Source: an uncultured Verrucomicrobiota bacterium
Lineage (GTDB): Bacteria > Verrucomicrobiota > Verrucomicrobiae > Opitutales > Opitutaceae
Length of the DNA: 31,997 nucleotides
Direction: 5' to 3'
Assembly (NCBI GenBank): GCA_946482165.1
Contig: CAMLQS010000016.1
Coordinates: 1-31,997 of the forward strand
Shown: positions 24,949-31,997 of the stretch, in pieces
Position numbering within the stretch: the stretch's first letter is position 1
How the letters are laid out: every line of letters begins with the position of its first letter
Translations under genes and position numbers: made by a program
Notes under the pieces: model-generated
The model's database searches: none
Seen by the model: the letters and a program-made list of their open reading frames with translations, nothing else
Told to the model about the DNA's origin: nothing

Positions 24949-27900
24949 TAGCTGTTACCTCCGAAGGAGAGTTTGCCGAAGGAGGCGTGGGGCTTGTGTT
25001 CGTCTTTGGGAGCGTGGGAGTCGTGCGAATCGTGGCCGGAGTGCCCGGGCGAGGCTTGGTCGTGGCCGTGGTCCATGCCGGCGGGATGCGCCTTGCTGTT
25101 GTATTCCTGACGGCTGAGCGGGAGCGCTGCGTAGTCCGGCATCTTGGGATTCGGATTGCGGAGCTTGCCGAGGTAGGTGGTGCGCGGGCGGATGTTGAGG
25201 TAGCCGAGCAACTGATAGTCCTGCTCGAGCGCCTTCATCTGCGAGACGCGGCTGGTCGGGTCCTTGACGTTGCCAAAGACGATCGACTCGGCCGGGCAGG
25301 CTTGGGCGCAGGCGACGTTGAAGGCGCCGTCCGGAATGGTGACGTCGGCGGAGGCGCCGGCTTTCACCTTCTGCGCGATCTTGGCCTGCTGGATACGTTG
25401 CACGCAATAGGTGCACTTCTCCATCACGCCGCGCATGCGCACGGTGACGTCCGGGTTCTTCACCATCTTCACCAGCTCGGGCATGCCCTTCTTGCCGAGC
25501 GGCCCCATGTAGAGGCTGTCGAGCTGGCGCTGGTTGTAATCGAAGAAGTTAAAGCGGCGGACCTTATACGGACAGTTGTTCGCGCAATAACGGGTGCCGA
25601 TGCAACGGTTGTAGGCCATCGTGTTGAGGCCTTCTTGATCATGCACGGTGGCGTTGACGGGGCACACGGTCTCGCACGGTGCGAGTTCGCAGTGCTGGCA
25701 GGCCATGGGCTGAAGCGAAACTTGCGGGTCCTCGGGGAGGACGGCGTTGTTGTCGCCGCCGAACGCACCGACCTCGAGTTTGCCGTCGGAGTAGTAGCGA
25801 TCGAGACGGATCCAATGCATCTCGCGGCCGCGGAGAACCTGGTCCTTGCCGACGATCGGGATGTTGTTCTCGGCCTGACAGGCGATGATGCACGCGTTGC
25901 AGCCGATGCAGGTGTTGAGGTCGATCGACATGCCCCACTGGTGAACGCCATCGAGGCGGGCGTCCTTGCCGGAGTAGTCGGGCGTTTCCATCAAGCCGCC
26001 GCCGCGCGGGGTGGACCCGGCGCGCTCGGCGGTGATCTTGGCGCGTTCCTCGCGGGAGAGCTTGGCGAACTCCTCGGGCGTCAAATCGCCATAAGTTGCG
26101 GGAGCGTGAGCTTCCATGCCCATCGCGGTGACAAAGCCGGGGTTCTTCTGGAACTCGTCGAGGTTGGCCTCGCGAACGATGTCGCGGCCTTCCATGGACC
26201 AGTGCTCCTGCGTGTTGGCAAGGAAGGCGAACTGTCCGGGGACGATGCTGAGCTTGGCGCCGGTGGCGTAGCCGAGCCCGTCGGAAGAACGGATGGCGTA
26301 GGCGTTGGCGCCGACACCGGTTCCAACGCGACCGGTGGCTCCGCGACCGTAACCGACCGCGATGGCGACGGTGTAGTTCGAGAGACCGGGCTGGATGTGA
26401 ATCGGGGCGCGGAGCGTGCGACCGTTCAGGCTAAGCTCGCCGATGAAGGCGTGCTCCTTGCCCTGCTGGAAGGTGCCGAACTCCTTGCGCGCGACCTGAA
26501 TCAGCGAGCCGCCCGGCTCGATGCCGAGCTCCTTGCCGAGACGCGGTGAAACGAGGATGGCGTTATCCCACGAGATCTTGGTGATCGGCTCGGGGCACTC
26601 TTGCAGCCAGCCGTTGTTCGCGAAGCGACCGTCCTCGACCTTCGAGTCGACGGTGAAACGCACTTCGAGCGCGTCCTTGTTGACGGCGGCGGGAGCGACA
26701 GCATTGCCGAGCAAGGATGACAAACCCGAGGCGTTGATCGAGACGTTGACGACCGGATAAGCCGAACCGGCGAGCTGACCGTCGTGGAGGAACTGGCGGA
26801 AGCCCTTCTCGCCATCGACGCCACCGAAAGCGTTAAGCCCGGCGATGGTCTGATAGACGAGGCTGTAGCCGTCCGCCTTGGCTTCGCCGAGGATGCGGGC
26901 GAGGATCTCGATCTCGGTGACGCCGCCGAAGAGCGGGAGAATCATCGGCTGAACGGGCACGATGGTGCCGTCGGCCGTGCGGGCATCGCCCCAAGACTCA
27001 AGATAATGCGCGGCGGGAACATGCACGCCCGAGGACGCGGCGGCGGAGGTCTCGTCGACGTAGTAGCCGAGACGGACCACCTGGCCGGCCTTCTTCAACG
27101 CGGCGGCGAACTCAAGGTCGGCGGGGGCGTTGTAGGCGGGGTTGCCGCCGAGGATGACGAGGTTCTTGACCGAGCCGGCGTCGAGGGCCTTGACGACATC
27201 GACGATGCCGGCGGAGGCCGGAGCGGGAACGGCGACGAAATCGACGGTGCTACCGACGGCGCCAAGGGCGACGTTAAGAGCGTAGACGATGGCGTGGACT
27301 TCGGCGGGAAGGTGCGAGCCGGCGACGATCAGACTCTTGCTTTCGTGGGATTTGAGATCTTCGGCGCAGGCGGCGAGCCACTGATCCTTGTCCTTGAAAT
27401 CAAGCCCGGCGGCGGCGCTGGCGAACTGGGAAGAGCCGGTCACCGCGCCATGCAGCGCGGCGGCGAAGGCGAGCAGGTGGCTGCTGGCGAGGCGAAGACG
27501 GTGATCCGCCATCGAGCCGGTAAGGGTGAAGGTGCTCTCGATCGAGTAGAGACGGTTGAGATCGGCGTCCTTGGTCAGAGCCTTGCGGCCCTTGGCGAAG
27601 TCGCGGGTGTAGGCGATGGAGCCGGCCTCGGTGCTGAAAAAGTCGGCGTCGAGCGAGACGATGCGCTTGGCCTTGGCGAAGCGGTAGAGGGGCTTCACGT
27701 CGCGGCCGAAGGCGGCGCGGGCGGCGGCCGCGGGCGGCTCGTCGACGACGGCGTCATACTCGGCCCAGACGGCGTCGGGGAACTCGCGCTTGAGCTTGGC
27801 GACGAGGCGCTCGCGGGTGGGCGAGCCGGAGGACTCGGCGAGGAAAACCAAACCGGCGCCGCGGGAGGCCTTGGCCTCGGTGCCGATGGCGGCGAGGATG

Positions 27901-28424
27901 TCCTGGATCTGCGCGGGGCTGGCGGCCGATCCTTTGATCGTGGAGGTGGTGGAGCGGTCCGGATCGTAGAGATCAAGAACGGAAGCCTGGGCGAAGGCGT
28001 TGCTGGCGCCGCCGTAGGGAGCGTAGGACGGGTTGCCCTCGATCTTGGTCGGGCGGCCCTGATGGGTCTCGGCGAGGATCGGCACCGCGTTGCGACGAAG
28101 CGGAAAAGCCGAGGCGTAGTAGAGAGGGAGCCCGGGGATGATGTTCTCGACGGATTTTCCGTAGGCGAGAATGTGCTGCTCGGGGCGGCGGCAACCGGCG
28201 GCGAGACCCACGCCACCGAGAGCGAAGGAAGCGGCCATCAGCTTGAAGAAACGGCGGCGGTCGACGCCGTTCAGGTTGTCTGCGCCTTCGGGGAACTCGC
28301 GGGCCATCTGCTCCTGAACGCCAGGAGTGGCGGCGAGTTCGTCGAGGCTGCGCCAGTAACGGGGGCCGGTGAGGGCGCCTTCGGCGTTCTGCTGGGGCGC
28401 GGTGTGGTCAAATTTGCGTTTCAT
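24948..28424 (-). CDS. actB: Alternative complex III subunit ActB (molybdopterin-oxidoreductase-like plus 4Fe-4S domain)
   Basis: Large periplasm-facing subunit of 1158 residues that wires electrons from ActC to ActA/ActE. It has a twin-arginine export motif, DRRRFFKLM (55-63), followed by GLAAGC (Cys78, lipobox-like). A degenerate molybdopterin-oxidoreductase domain covers roughly 85-760; in known ACIII this domain lacks the metal cofactor. The ferredoxin-like part has clusters of Cys: [11 protein letters not shown] near 845, [14 protein letters not shown] near 911, [12 protein letters not shown] near 941, CTYC near 1003 and CAQACPAES near 1038. The C-terminal 45 residues are His rich ([21 protein letters not shown] region). 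It lies 26 bases after actA. Confidence 0.94.
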   Translation of the reverse strand: MKRKFDHTAPQQNAEGALTGPRYWRSLDELAATPGVQEQMAREFPEGADNLNGVDRRRFFKLMAASFALGGVGLAAGCRRPEQHILAYGKSVENIIPGLPLYYASAFPLRRNAVPILAETHQGRPTKIEGNPSYAPYGGASNAFAQASVLDLYDPDRSTTSTIKGSAASPAQIQDILAAIGTEAKASRGAGLVFLAESSGSPTRERLVAKLKREFPDAVWAEYDAVVDEPPAAAARAAFGRDVKPLYRFAKAKRIVSLDADFFSTEAGSIAYTRDFAKGRKALTKDADLNRLYSIESTFTLTGSMADHRLRLASSHLLAFAAALHGAVTGSSQFASAAAGLDFKDKDQWLAACAEDLKSHESKSLIVAGSHLPAEVHAIVYALNVALGAVGSTVDFVAVPAPASAGIVDVVKALDAGSVKNLVILGGNPAYNAPADLEFAAALKKAGQVVRLGYYVDETSAAASSGVHVPAAHYLESWGDARTADGTIVPVQPMILPLFGGVTEIEILARILGEAKADGYSLVYQTIAGLNAFGGVDGEKGFRQFLHDGQLAGSAYPVVNVSINASGLSSLLGNAVAPAAVNKDALEVRFTVDSKVEDGRFANNGWLQECPEPITKISWDNAILVSPRLGKELGIEPGGSLIQVARKEFGTFQQGKEHAFIGELSLNGRTLRAPIHIQPGLSNYTVAIAVGYGRGATGRVGTGVGANAYAIRSSDGLGYATGAKLSIVPGQFAFLANTQEHWSMEGRDIVREANLDEFQKNPGFVTAMGMEAHAPATYGDLTPEEFAKLSREERAKITAERAGSTPRGGGLMETPDYSGKDARLDGVHQWGMSIDLNTCIGCNACIIACQAENNIPIVGKDQVLRGREMHWIRLDRYYSDGKLEVGAFGGDNNAVLPEDPQVSLQPMACQHCELAPCETVCPVNATVHDQEGLNTMAYNRCIGTRYCANNCPYKVRRFNFFDYNQRQLDSLYMGPLGKKGMPELVKMVKNPDVTVRMRGVMEKCTYCVQRIQQAKIAQKVKAGASADVTIPDGAFNVACAQACPAESIVFGNVKDPTSRVSQMKALEQDYQLLGYLNIRPRTTYLGKLRNPNPKMPDYAALPLSRQEYNSKAHPAGMDHGHDQASPGHSGHDSHDSHAPKDEHKPHASFGKLSFGGNS

Positions 28425-28450
28425 TCGCGTCGTGTCGGTCGATCAACGGA

Positions 28451-29107
28451 TCAGCGGTGGCAGCCGGAGCAGCTCTGGGGAGGTTGGACGTTCCAGTCGT
28501 GGACGAACTTCTTGCCTTGTTCGGCCTGACCCTCGGCGCCGCCGGGGTGCTTCCAGTCGAGATTGGTAACGAGCTTCGGATCGCGCAGGACCTTCTCGGG
28601 GGCGCGATGGCAATCGAGACACCAGCTCATCGAGAGGGACTGGTCGTGCTTCACGACCTCCATCTCGTTGATCTTGCCGTGACACTCCACGCAGGAGACG
28701 CCGCGGGCGACGTGGACGGAGTGGTTGAAGTAGACGTAGTTGGGGGTCTCGTGGACGTTGACCCACTTGACCGGATTGCCCGAAGCATAGCTCTCGCGAA
28801 CGGGCGCGAGGAGCGGGCTGTCCGCCTTGATGGTGCCATGGCAATTCATGCACGTCTGGGCGGTCGGGATATTCGAATGCCCCGACTTCTCGACGTTGCT
28901 GTGGCAGTAGCGGCAATCGAGGCCGAGCTGACCGGCGTGCAGCGCGTGGCTGAACGGCACGGGCTGCTGCGGCGCATAGCCCACGCGGGTGTATTTCGGC
29001 GTGGCGTAATAGTTGACGCCGGCGAGAACGATGCCGGCGGTGAGCCCGACAAAGATCAGGATCTGCAGCGGCAGCTTGTTGGCCGACTTGGGAAACAGGT
29101 TGGACAT
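28451..29107 (-). CDS. actA: Alternative complex III pentaheme cytochrome c subunit ActA
   Basis: Periplasmic multiheme cytochrome of 218 residues anchored by one N-terminal span (about 13-31). Five CxxCH sites are visible: CRYCH 65-69, CMNCH 86-90, CVECH 139-143, CLDCH 163-167 and CSGCH 213-217, exactly the five hemes of ActA. Extra His in PFSHALHAG and FNHSVHVARG fit distal heme ligands. It starts the canonical actABCDEF order, 48 bases after the small exported protein gene. No ribosome site is obvious before the ATG. Confidence 0.95.
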   Translation of the reverse strand: MSNLFPKSANKLPLQILIFVGLTAGIVLAGVNYYATPKYTRVGYAPQQPVPFSHALHAGQLGLDCRYCHSNVEKSGHSNIPTAQTCMNCHGTIKADSPLLAPVRESYASGNPVKWVNVHETPNYVYFNHSVHVARGVSCVECHGKINEMEVVKHDQSLSMSWCLDCHRAPEKVLRDPKLVTNLDWKHPGGAEGQAEQGKKFVHDWNVQPPQSCSGCHR

Positions 29108-29155
29108 AGGCCGGAAAATTGGGCGGCTCCGAACGCGAAAAGCGCGGGCCGGGGG

Positions 29156-29365
29156 TTAGAGGGAATCAGCCGAACGGGCCACCGACCGGGTGTCCGCCTT
29201 GATCGCGAAAGAACGCTCCGCAGACGAGGTTGAACCGTCGGAAGCCGTTGAAGAGGAGCCGGGCGCCGATTTCGCGGCAAGGCGAGCACCGCCAAGAAGG
29301 CCGAAGCCCGCCAAGCCGGCCAGCACTTTGGCGACGAAACTCTTTCGCGTATGAATGTTACTCAC
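29156..29365 (-). CDS. Small exported protein of unknown function heading the act operon
   Basis: A 69-residue frame beginning with GTG at 29365. The N-terminus MSNIHTRKSFVAKVLAGLAGFGLLGG looks like a signal or anchor sequence, followed by a Ser/Thr/Ala-rich middle and a basic tail AIKADTRSVARSADSL. I do not recognise a family. Support for a real gene is the signal-like start, same strand, and position 48 bases before actA. Against it are the small size, GTG start and lack of a ribosome site. If real it may be a small ACIII-associated or assembly protein. Confidence 0.5.
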   Translation of the reverse strand: MSNIHTRKSFVAKVLAGLAGFGLLGGARLAAKSAPGSSSTASDGSTSSAERSFAIKADTRSVARSADSL

Positions 29366-29519
29366 GGTTTGGTCGGATTTGGTTAAAGTCGCCGCGCACC
29401 TCAGAGGTCGGTTATTCCAAAGTAAAACAAAAACTCCACCCAGCGGGACGAGTTAAGGGATGCTAGAAGTTGGACAAAAAATGAGTGAGCGCCGCGCTTA
29501 TCCACCCCGGTGCTCGGGC

Positions 29520-30326
29520 TTATGCCCGGCGGGTGCCCGCCACGAGGTCGGCCGCCTTCGCGCCCATCGCCGGCGCGATCATCGCCCGCGAGGCGAGGTT
29601 GTCACGGATGACGTTCACCAACGCGCTCCCCACCACGACACCGTCCGCATGGCGGGCCACCTCGGCGACATGCTCGCGTTTGCCGATGCCAAAGCCGACC
29701 ACCACGGGAAGCGTCGTGTGCCTCTTGATCGCCGCCATCGCCTCGGGAATCCCGCCCGCCACCGCGTCGCGGACGCCGGTGACACCCTCGCGTGACACAT
29801 AGTAGATGAACCCCGTCGCCGCCGCCGCGATCCTGGGCAGGCGCTCGGGCGGCGTGGTCGGAGCGACGATGAACACCGATTTCAGCCCTTCGCGGGCGCA
29901 CGCCTCGGCGACGTCGGCCGACTCCTCGGGAGGCAGATCGAGCACAAGCATGCCGTCCAAGCCCGCGGCCTTGGCATCGCGCACATAGGCGTCCGTGCCA
30001 TTCGAAAAAACCAGATTGTAATAGGTGTAGAAGACCAGAGGGGCCTCGGGAAACTCGACGCGCAAGGTGCGAACGAGCTCGTTCACCTTGGCCATGGTCA
30101 TGCCGCTTTCGAGGGCGCGCTGGGCGGCGAGCTGGTTGGTCAACCCGTCCGCGAGAGGATCGGAAAACGGCACGCCGAGCTCGAGGATGTCCACGCCGTT
30201 GCGCAGCAGCGCGCGACAGGCCTCGAGCGAGGTGGCGAAATCGGGATCGCCGGCGCAAAGATAAGCGACGAAGGCGGCGCGATTCTCGGAGCGGGCGCGG
30301 GCAAAAGCGGAGGCGATGCGATCCAT
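29520..30326 (-). CDS. trpA: Tryptophan synthase alpha chain
   Basis: Cytosolic TIM-barrel enzyme that cleaves indole-3-glycerol phosphate to indole for TrpB. The 268 residues equal the usual TrpA length. The catalytic residues fall at their standard numbers: Glu49 in DILELGVPFSDP and Asp60 in PLADG. After it, LTNQLAAQRAL replaces the more common P-x-x-Q-x-A. GFIYYVSREGVTG and GFGIGKREH, the phosphate-site loops, are present. The ATG at 30326 is chosen because MDRIASAF fits the family start, although the frame stays open upstream. trpB is not adjacent, so it must be elsewhere. The act operon follows on the same strand 154 bases later; no convincing terminator was found between them. Confidence 0.95.
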   Translation of the reverse strand: MDRIASAFARARSENRAAFVAYLCAGDPDFATSLEACRALLRNGVDILELGVPFSDPLADGLTNQLAAQRALESGMTMAKVNELVRTLRVEFPEAPLVFYTYYNLVFSNGTDAYVRDAKAAGLDGMLVLDLPPEESADVAEACAREGLKSVFIVAPTTPPERLPRIAAAATGFIYYVSREGVTGVRDAVAGGIPEAMAAIKRHTTLPVVVGFGIGKREHVAEVARHADGVVVGSALVNVIRDNLASRAMIAPAMGAKAADLVAGTRRA

Positions 30327-30441
30327 AAGCCGCGCATCGACACGCAAAGCCCCGCCGCAGGCAACGGGTTTTTCCGCGTCCGCGCTCCGCTTGCCAAAAG
30401 CTCGCCACCCACCGTCCCTGGCGCCTTCGTCTGCCCCCAGC

Positions 30442-31997
30442 ATGCTCGCCTGCCGTTCGCTCGACGTCCTCCCCCGCCCCGGCGCCGCGCCCCTCGTGCG
30501 TTCCGCCGACGCCGATTTCACCGCGGGAAAACTCCACGCGCTCATCGGCCCCTCCGGCTGCGGCAAGACCACGTTGCTAAAAGGCCTGCTCGGCATCCTG
30601 CCCTCGCGCGGCGAGATCCTGCTGCGCGACGCTCCCGTCTCCGACCGTGACGCGCTCCTGCGCGAGGTGGCCTTCGCCCCGCAGTTCAGCATCGCCCATG
30701 GCAAGCTCACCGTCGCGGAGGCGCTCTCCTCCGCGCTTCGGTTGTATCGGAAAAATCACGACGCGGACGACGTCGCCTCCCGCATGCCGGTGCTTCTCGG
30801 GCTCGTCGGCCTCGCGGAACGCGCCGACACGCTCGTTGAAAAACTCTCCGGCGGACAGCTCCGCCGCCTCGGCCTCGCCCTCGAGCTCGCCACCGAGCCC
30901 GCCTGCCTGCTCTGCGACGAGGTCACCAGCGGCCTCGATCCGCGCAGCGAGGACCAGATTCTCGCCGTCCTCCGCCGGCTGGTCGCCGAGCAGGGCCGAA
31001 CCGTCCTTTGCGTCATCCACAACCTCGCGAAGCTCGAGCAATTCGACCTCGTCACCGTCGTCTACGAGGGCGCGGTGGTCTTTCAGGGAACGCTTCCCGT
31101 CCTCCTCGCCCACTTCGGCATCGTCGACGCGCTCACGCTCTACGACCGCCTCGCCGAGCACCCGGTCGAGGAGTGGCTGGCCCGCCGCCCCGATTCCCCG
31201 GCCGGTTCCCCCGTCGCGTCGCTCTCGGCGTCCGCCGAGCCGGCCCCGCCCGCCTACCCCGCACCGCACCCAATTCCTCGCCCGGGCCTGTTCTCCCAGG
31301 TCATTACGCTGCTCGCCCGCCGCTGGCGGCTTTTCACCCGCGACCGCGGCACGCTCGCCCTCACCGCCGCGATCACGTTCGGGTTTCCGTGCTTGGTCGT
31401 GATTTTCGCCCTCGGCGGCCTGCCCCAGCTCCGCGGCCTCGAACTCCAACCGACCGGGGGCATCCTGGAATCGTTGCAAGCCCGCGCCGAGTTTCGCCGC
31501 GACGCCGCCGACACCGCCACGCTGGTCTCCGGGCTGATCCTTTTTCAGGTCATCCTCGTCTGCCTCATGGGCAGCAACAACGGCGCCCGCGAGATCGCCG
31601 GCGAACGCACGCTTTATGAAAAGGAACGCATGGCCGGCCTGCGCCCCGCCGCCTACGCGATCGCGAAGATCGCGTGGGTCGCGCTCCTCGGCGCCGCGCA
31701 AGGCGCGTGGATGACCATCTTCGTCAAACTCCTCTGCGCTTTCCCGGGCGCCTGGCTGCCCCAACTCGCCGTGCTCGCCGCCGTCGGCGCGTCCATGAGC
31801 GTAGTCTGCCTCGGGATCTCCGCGCTGCTCACCTCGCCCGAGCGCGCCTCGCTGCTCTCGATCTATCTCGTGGGTTTTCAACTTCCCCTTTCCGGGGTCG
31901 TCCTCGCCCTTCCCGCCGCCCTCGTGTGGACCGTGCGGCCCTTCATCGCGACCTACTGGGGCTGGTCGGGCTACCTGACGGCGATGCGCGACTCGCG
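30442..31997 (+). CDS. ABCG-type ABC transporter, ATPase fused to permease, 3' truncated by the window
   Basis: The frame is open from ATG 30442 to the window end (518 complete codons). The N-terminal ATPase (about 1-215) has Walker A GPSGCGKTT (36-44), the FAPQ Q-loop, signature LSGGQLRR (135-142), Walker B CLLCDEVTSGLD (Asp159, Glu160, with Val where Pro is usual) and an H-loop His at 193. A Pro-rich linker near 250-275 leads to an ABC-2 type permease with TALTAAITFGFPCLVVIF-like spans. The block GERTLYEKERMAGLRPAAY is typical of ABCG-like transporters. The ATPase-before-permease order is also ABCG-like. Substrate and direction are unknown, though bacterial members are mostly exporters. It diverges from trpA across 115 bp. 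Confidence 0.9.
   Translation, partial: MLACRSLDVLPRPGAAPLVRSADADFTAGKLHALIGPSGCGKTTLLKGLLGILPSRGEILLRDAPVSDRDALLREVAFAPQFSIAHGKLTVAEALSSALRLYRKNHDADDVASRMPVLLGLVGLAERADTLVEKLSGGQLRRLGLALELATEPACLLCDEVTSGLDPRSEDQILAVLRRLVAEQGRTVLCVIHNLAKLEQFDLVTVVYEGAVVFQGTLPVLLAHFGIVDALTLYDRLAEHPVEEWLARRPDSPAGSPVASLSASAEPAPPAYPAPHPIPRPGLFSQVITLLARRWRLFTRDRGTLALTAAITFGFPCLVVIFALGGLPQLRGLELQPTGGILESLQARAEFRRDAADTATLVSGLILFQVILVCLMGSNNGAREIAGERTLYEKERMAGLRPAAYAIAKIAWVALLGAAQGAWMTIFVKLLCAFPGAWLPQLAVLAAVGASMSVVCLGISALLTSPERASLLSIYLVGFQLPLSGVVLALPAALVWTVRPFIATYWGWSGYLTAMRDS

Noticed and set aside
23515..24951. A 478-codon open frame on the plus strand exactly opposite actC
   Set aside because: actC is certain from family motifs. 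The opposite frame is a by-product of GC-rich codon use; its product is Glu/Asp/Arg-rich with no domain.
24987..28529. Two long plus-strand open frames (520 and 581 codons) opposite actB
   Set aside because: Val/Gly/Ala/Glu-rich shadow products without recognisable motifs, fully covered by the real actB frame.
29460..29519. Terminator for trpA
   Set aside because: There is a T-run on the minus strand (TTTTTT at about 29481-29476), but only short 4-5 bp stems precede it; not strong enough to call.
30577..31881. A 434-codon minus-strand open frame opposite the ABC transporter
   Set aside because: The plus-strand frame has full ABC motifs and runs through to the window end; the minus frame is Glu/Gly/Ala-rich with no motif.

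Overview
The window is a GC-rich bacterial chromosome segment with tightly packed genes. Many starts lack a clear Shine-Dalgarno sequence. It carries a TonB-dependent receptor, a complete alternative complex III (ACIII) cluster joined to cbb3-type oxidase genes, and a TIGR03790-type exported protein. This mix suggests a Gram-negative aerobe of the Verrucomicrobiota, possibly Opitutaceae. That placement is an inference from gene content and protein style, not from a marker gene. No rRNA, tRNA, CRISPR array, transposase or integrase was seen, and no gene-free stretch exceeds about 210 bases.

Left part (1-3634): the 3' end of a gene for a beta-sandwich domain protein, a strong intrinsic terminator, a glycerate 2-kinase, and, converging on it, a TonB-dependent outer-membrane receptor. 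Biotin region (1745-9425, minus strand): bioA, bioB, a fused bioD-bioF, a small alpha/beta hydrolase in the BioH position, bioC and the receptor read as one operon. Three of its junctions are 4-base ATGA overlaps. The set covers the route from malonyl-ACP methyl ester to biotin except the shared fatty-acid cycle. A short inverted repeat sits against the bioA start, an 87-bp repeat with inverted ends lies between bioB and bioDF, and a ferredoxin gene with its own terminator lies just upstream.

Middle (9928-17137): a rhomboid protease, a Prc/Tsp-type C-terminal processing protease, a TIGR03790 family protein on the opposite strand, a CLC-family anion transporter with fluoride-type motifs, and a small YgaP-like (DUF2892) membrane protein.

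Respiratory block (17284-29365, minus strand): a small exported protein, ActA (five hemes), ActB (molybdopterin-like plus Fe-S), ActC, ActD, ActE and ActF, then a 102-residue membrane protein, CcoS, CcoN, CcoO and a one-heme CcoP-like cytochrome, closed by a perfect hairpin terminator. Together these would move electrons from the quinol pool through ACIII to a cbb3 oxygen reductase, possibly as a supercomplex. Right end: trpA without trpB nearby and, divergent from it, an ABCG-type ABC transporter that runs off the window.

The most interesting points are the BioD-BioF fusion, the His/Cys-rich tail on BioB and similar tails on ActB and ActC, the receptor at the end of the biotin operon, the repeat inside that operon, the reduced CcoP, and two small uncharacterised proteins in the respiratory operon.
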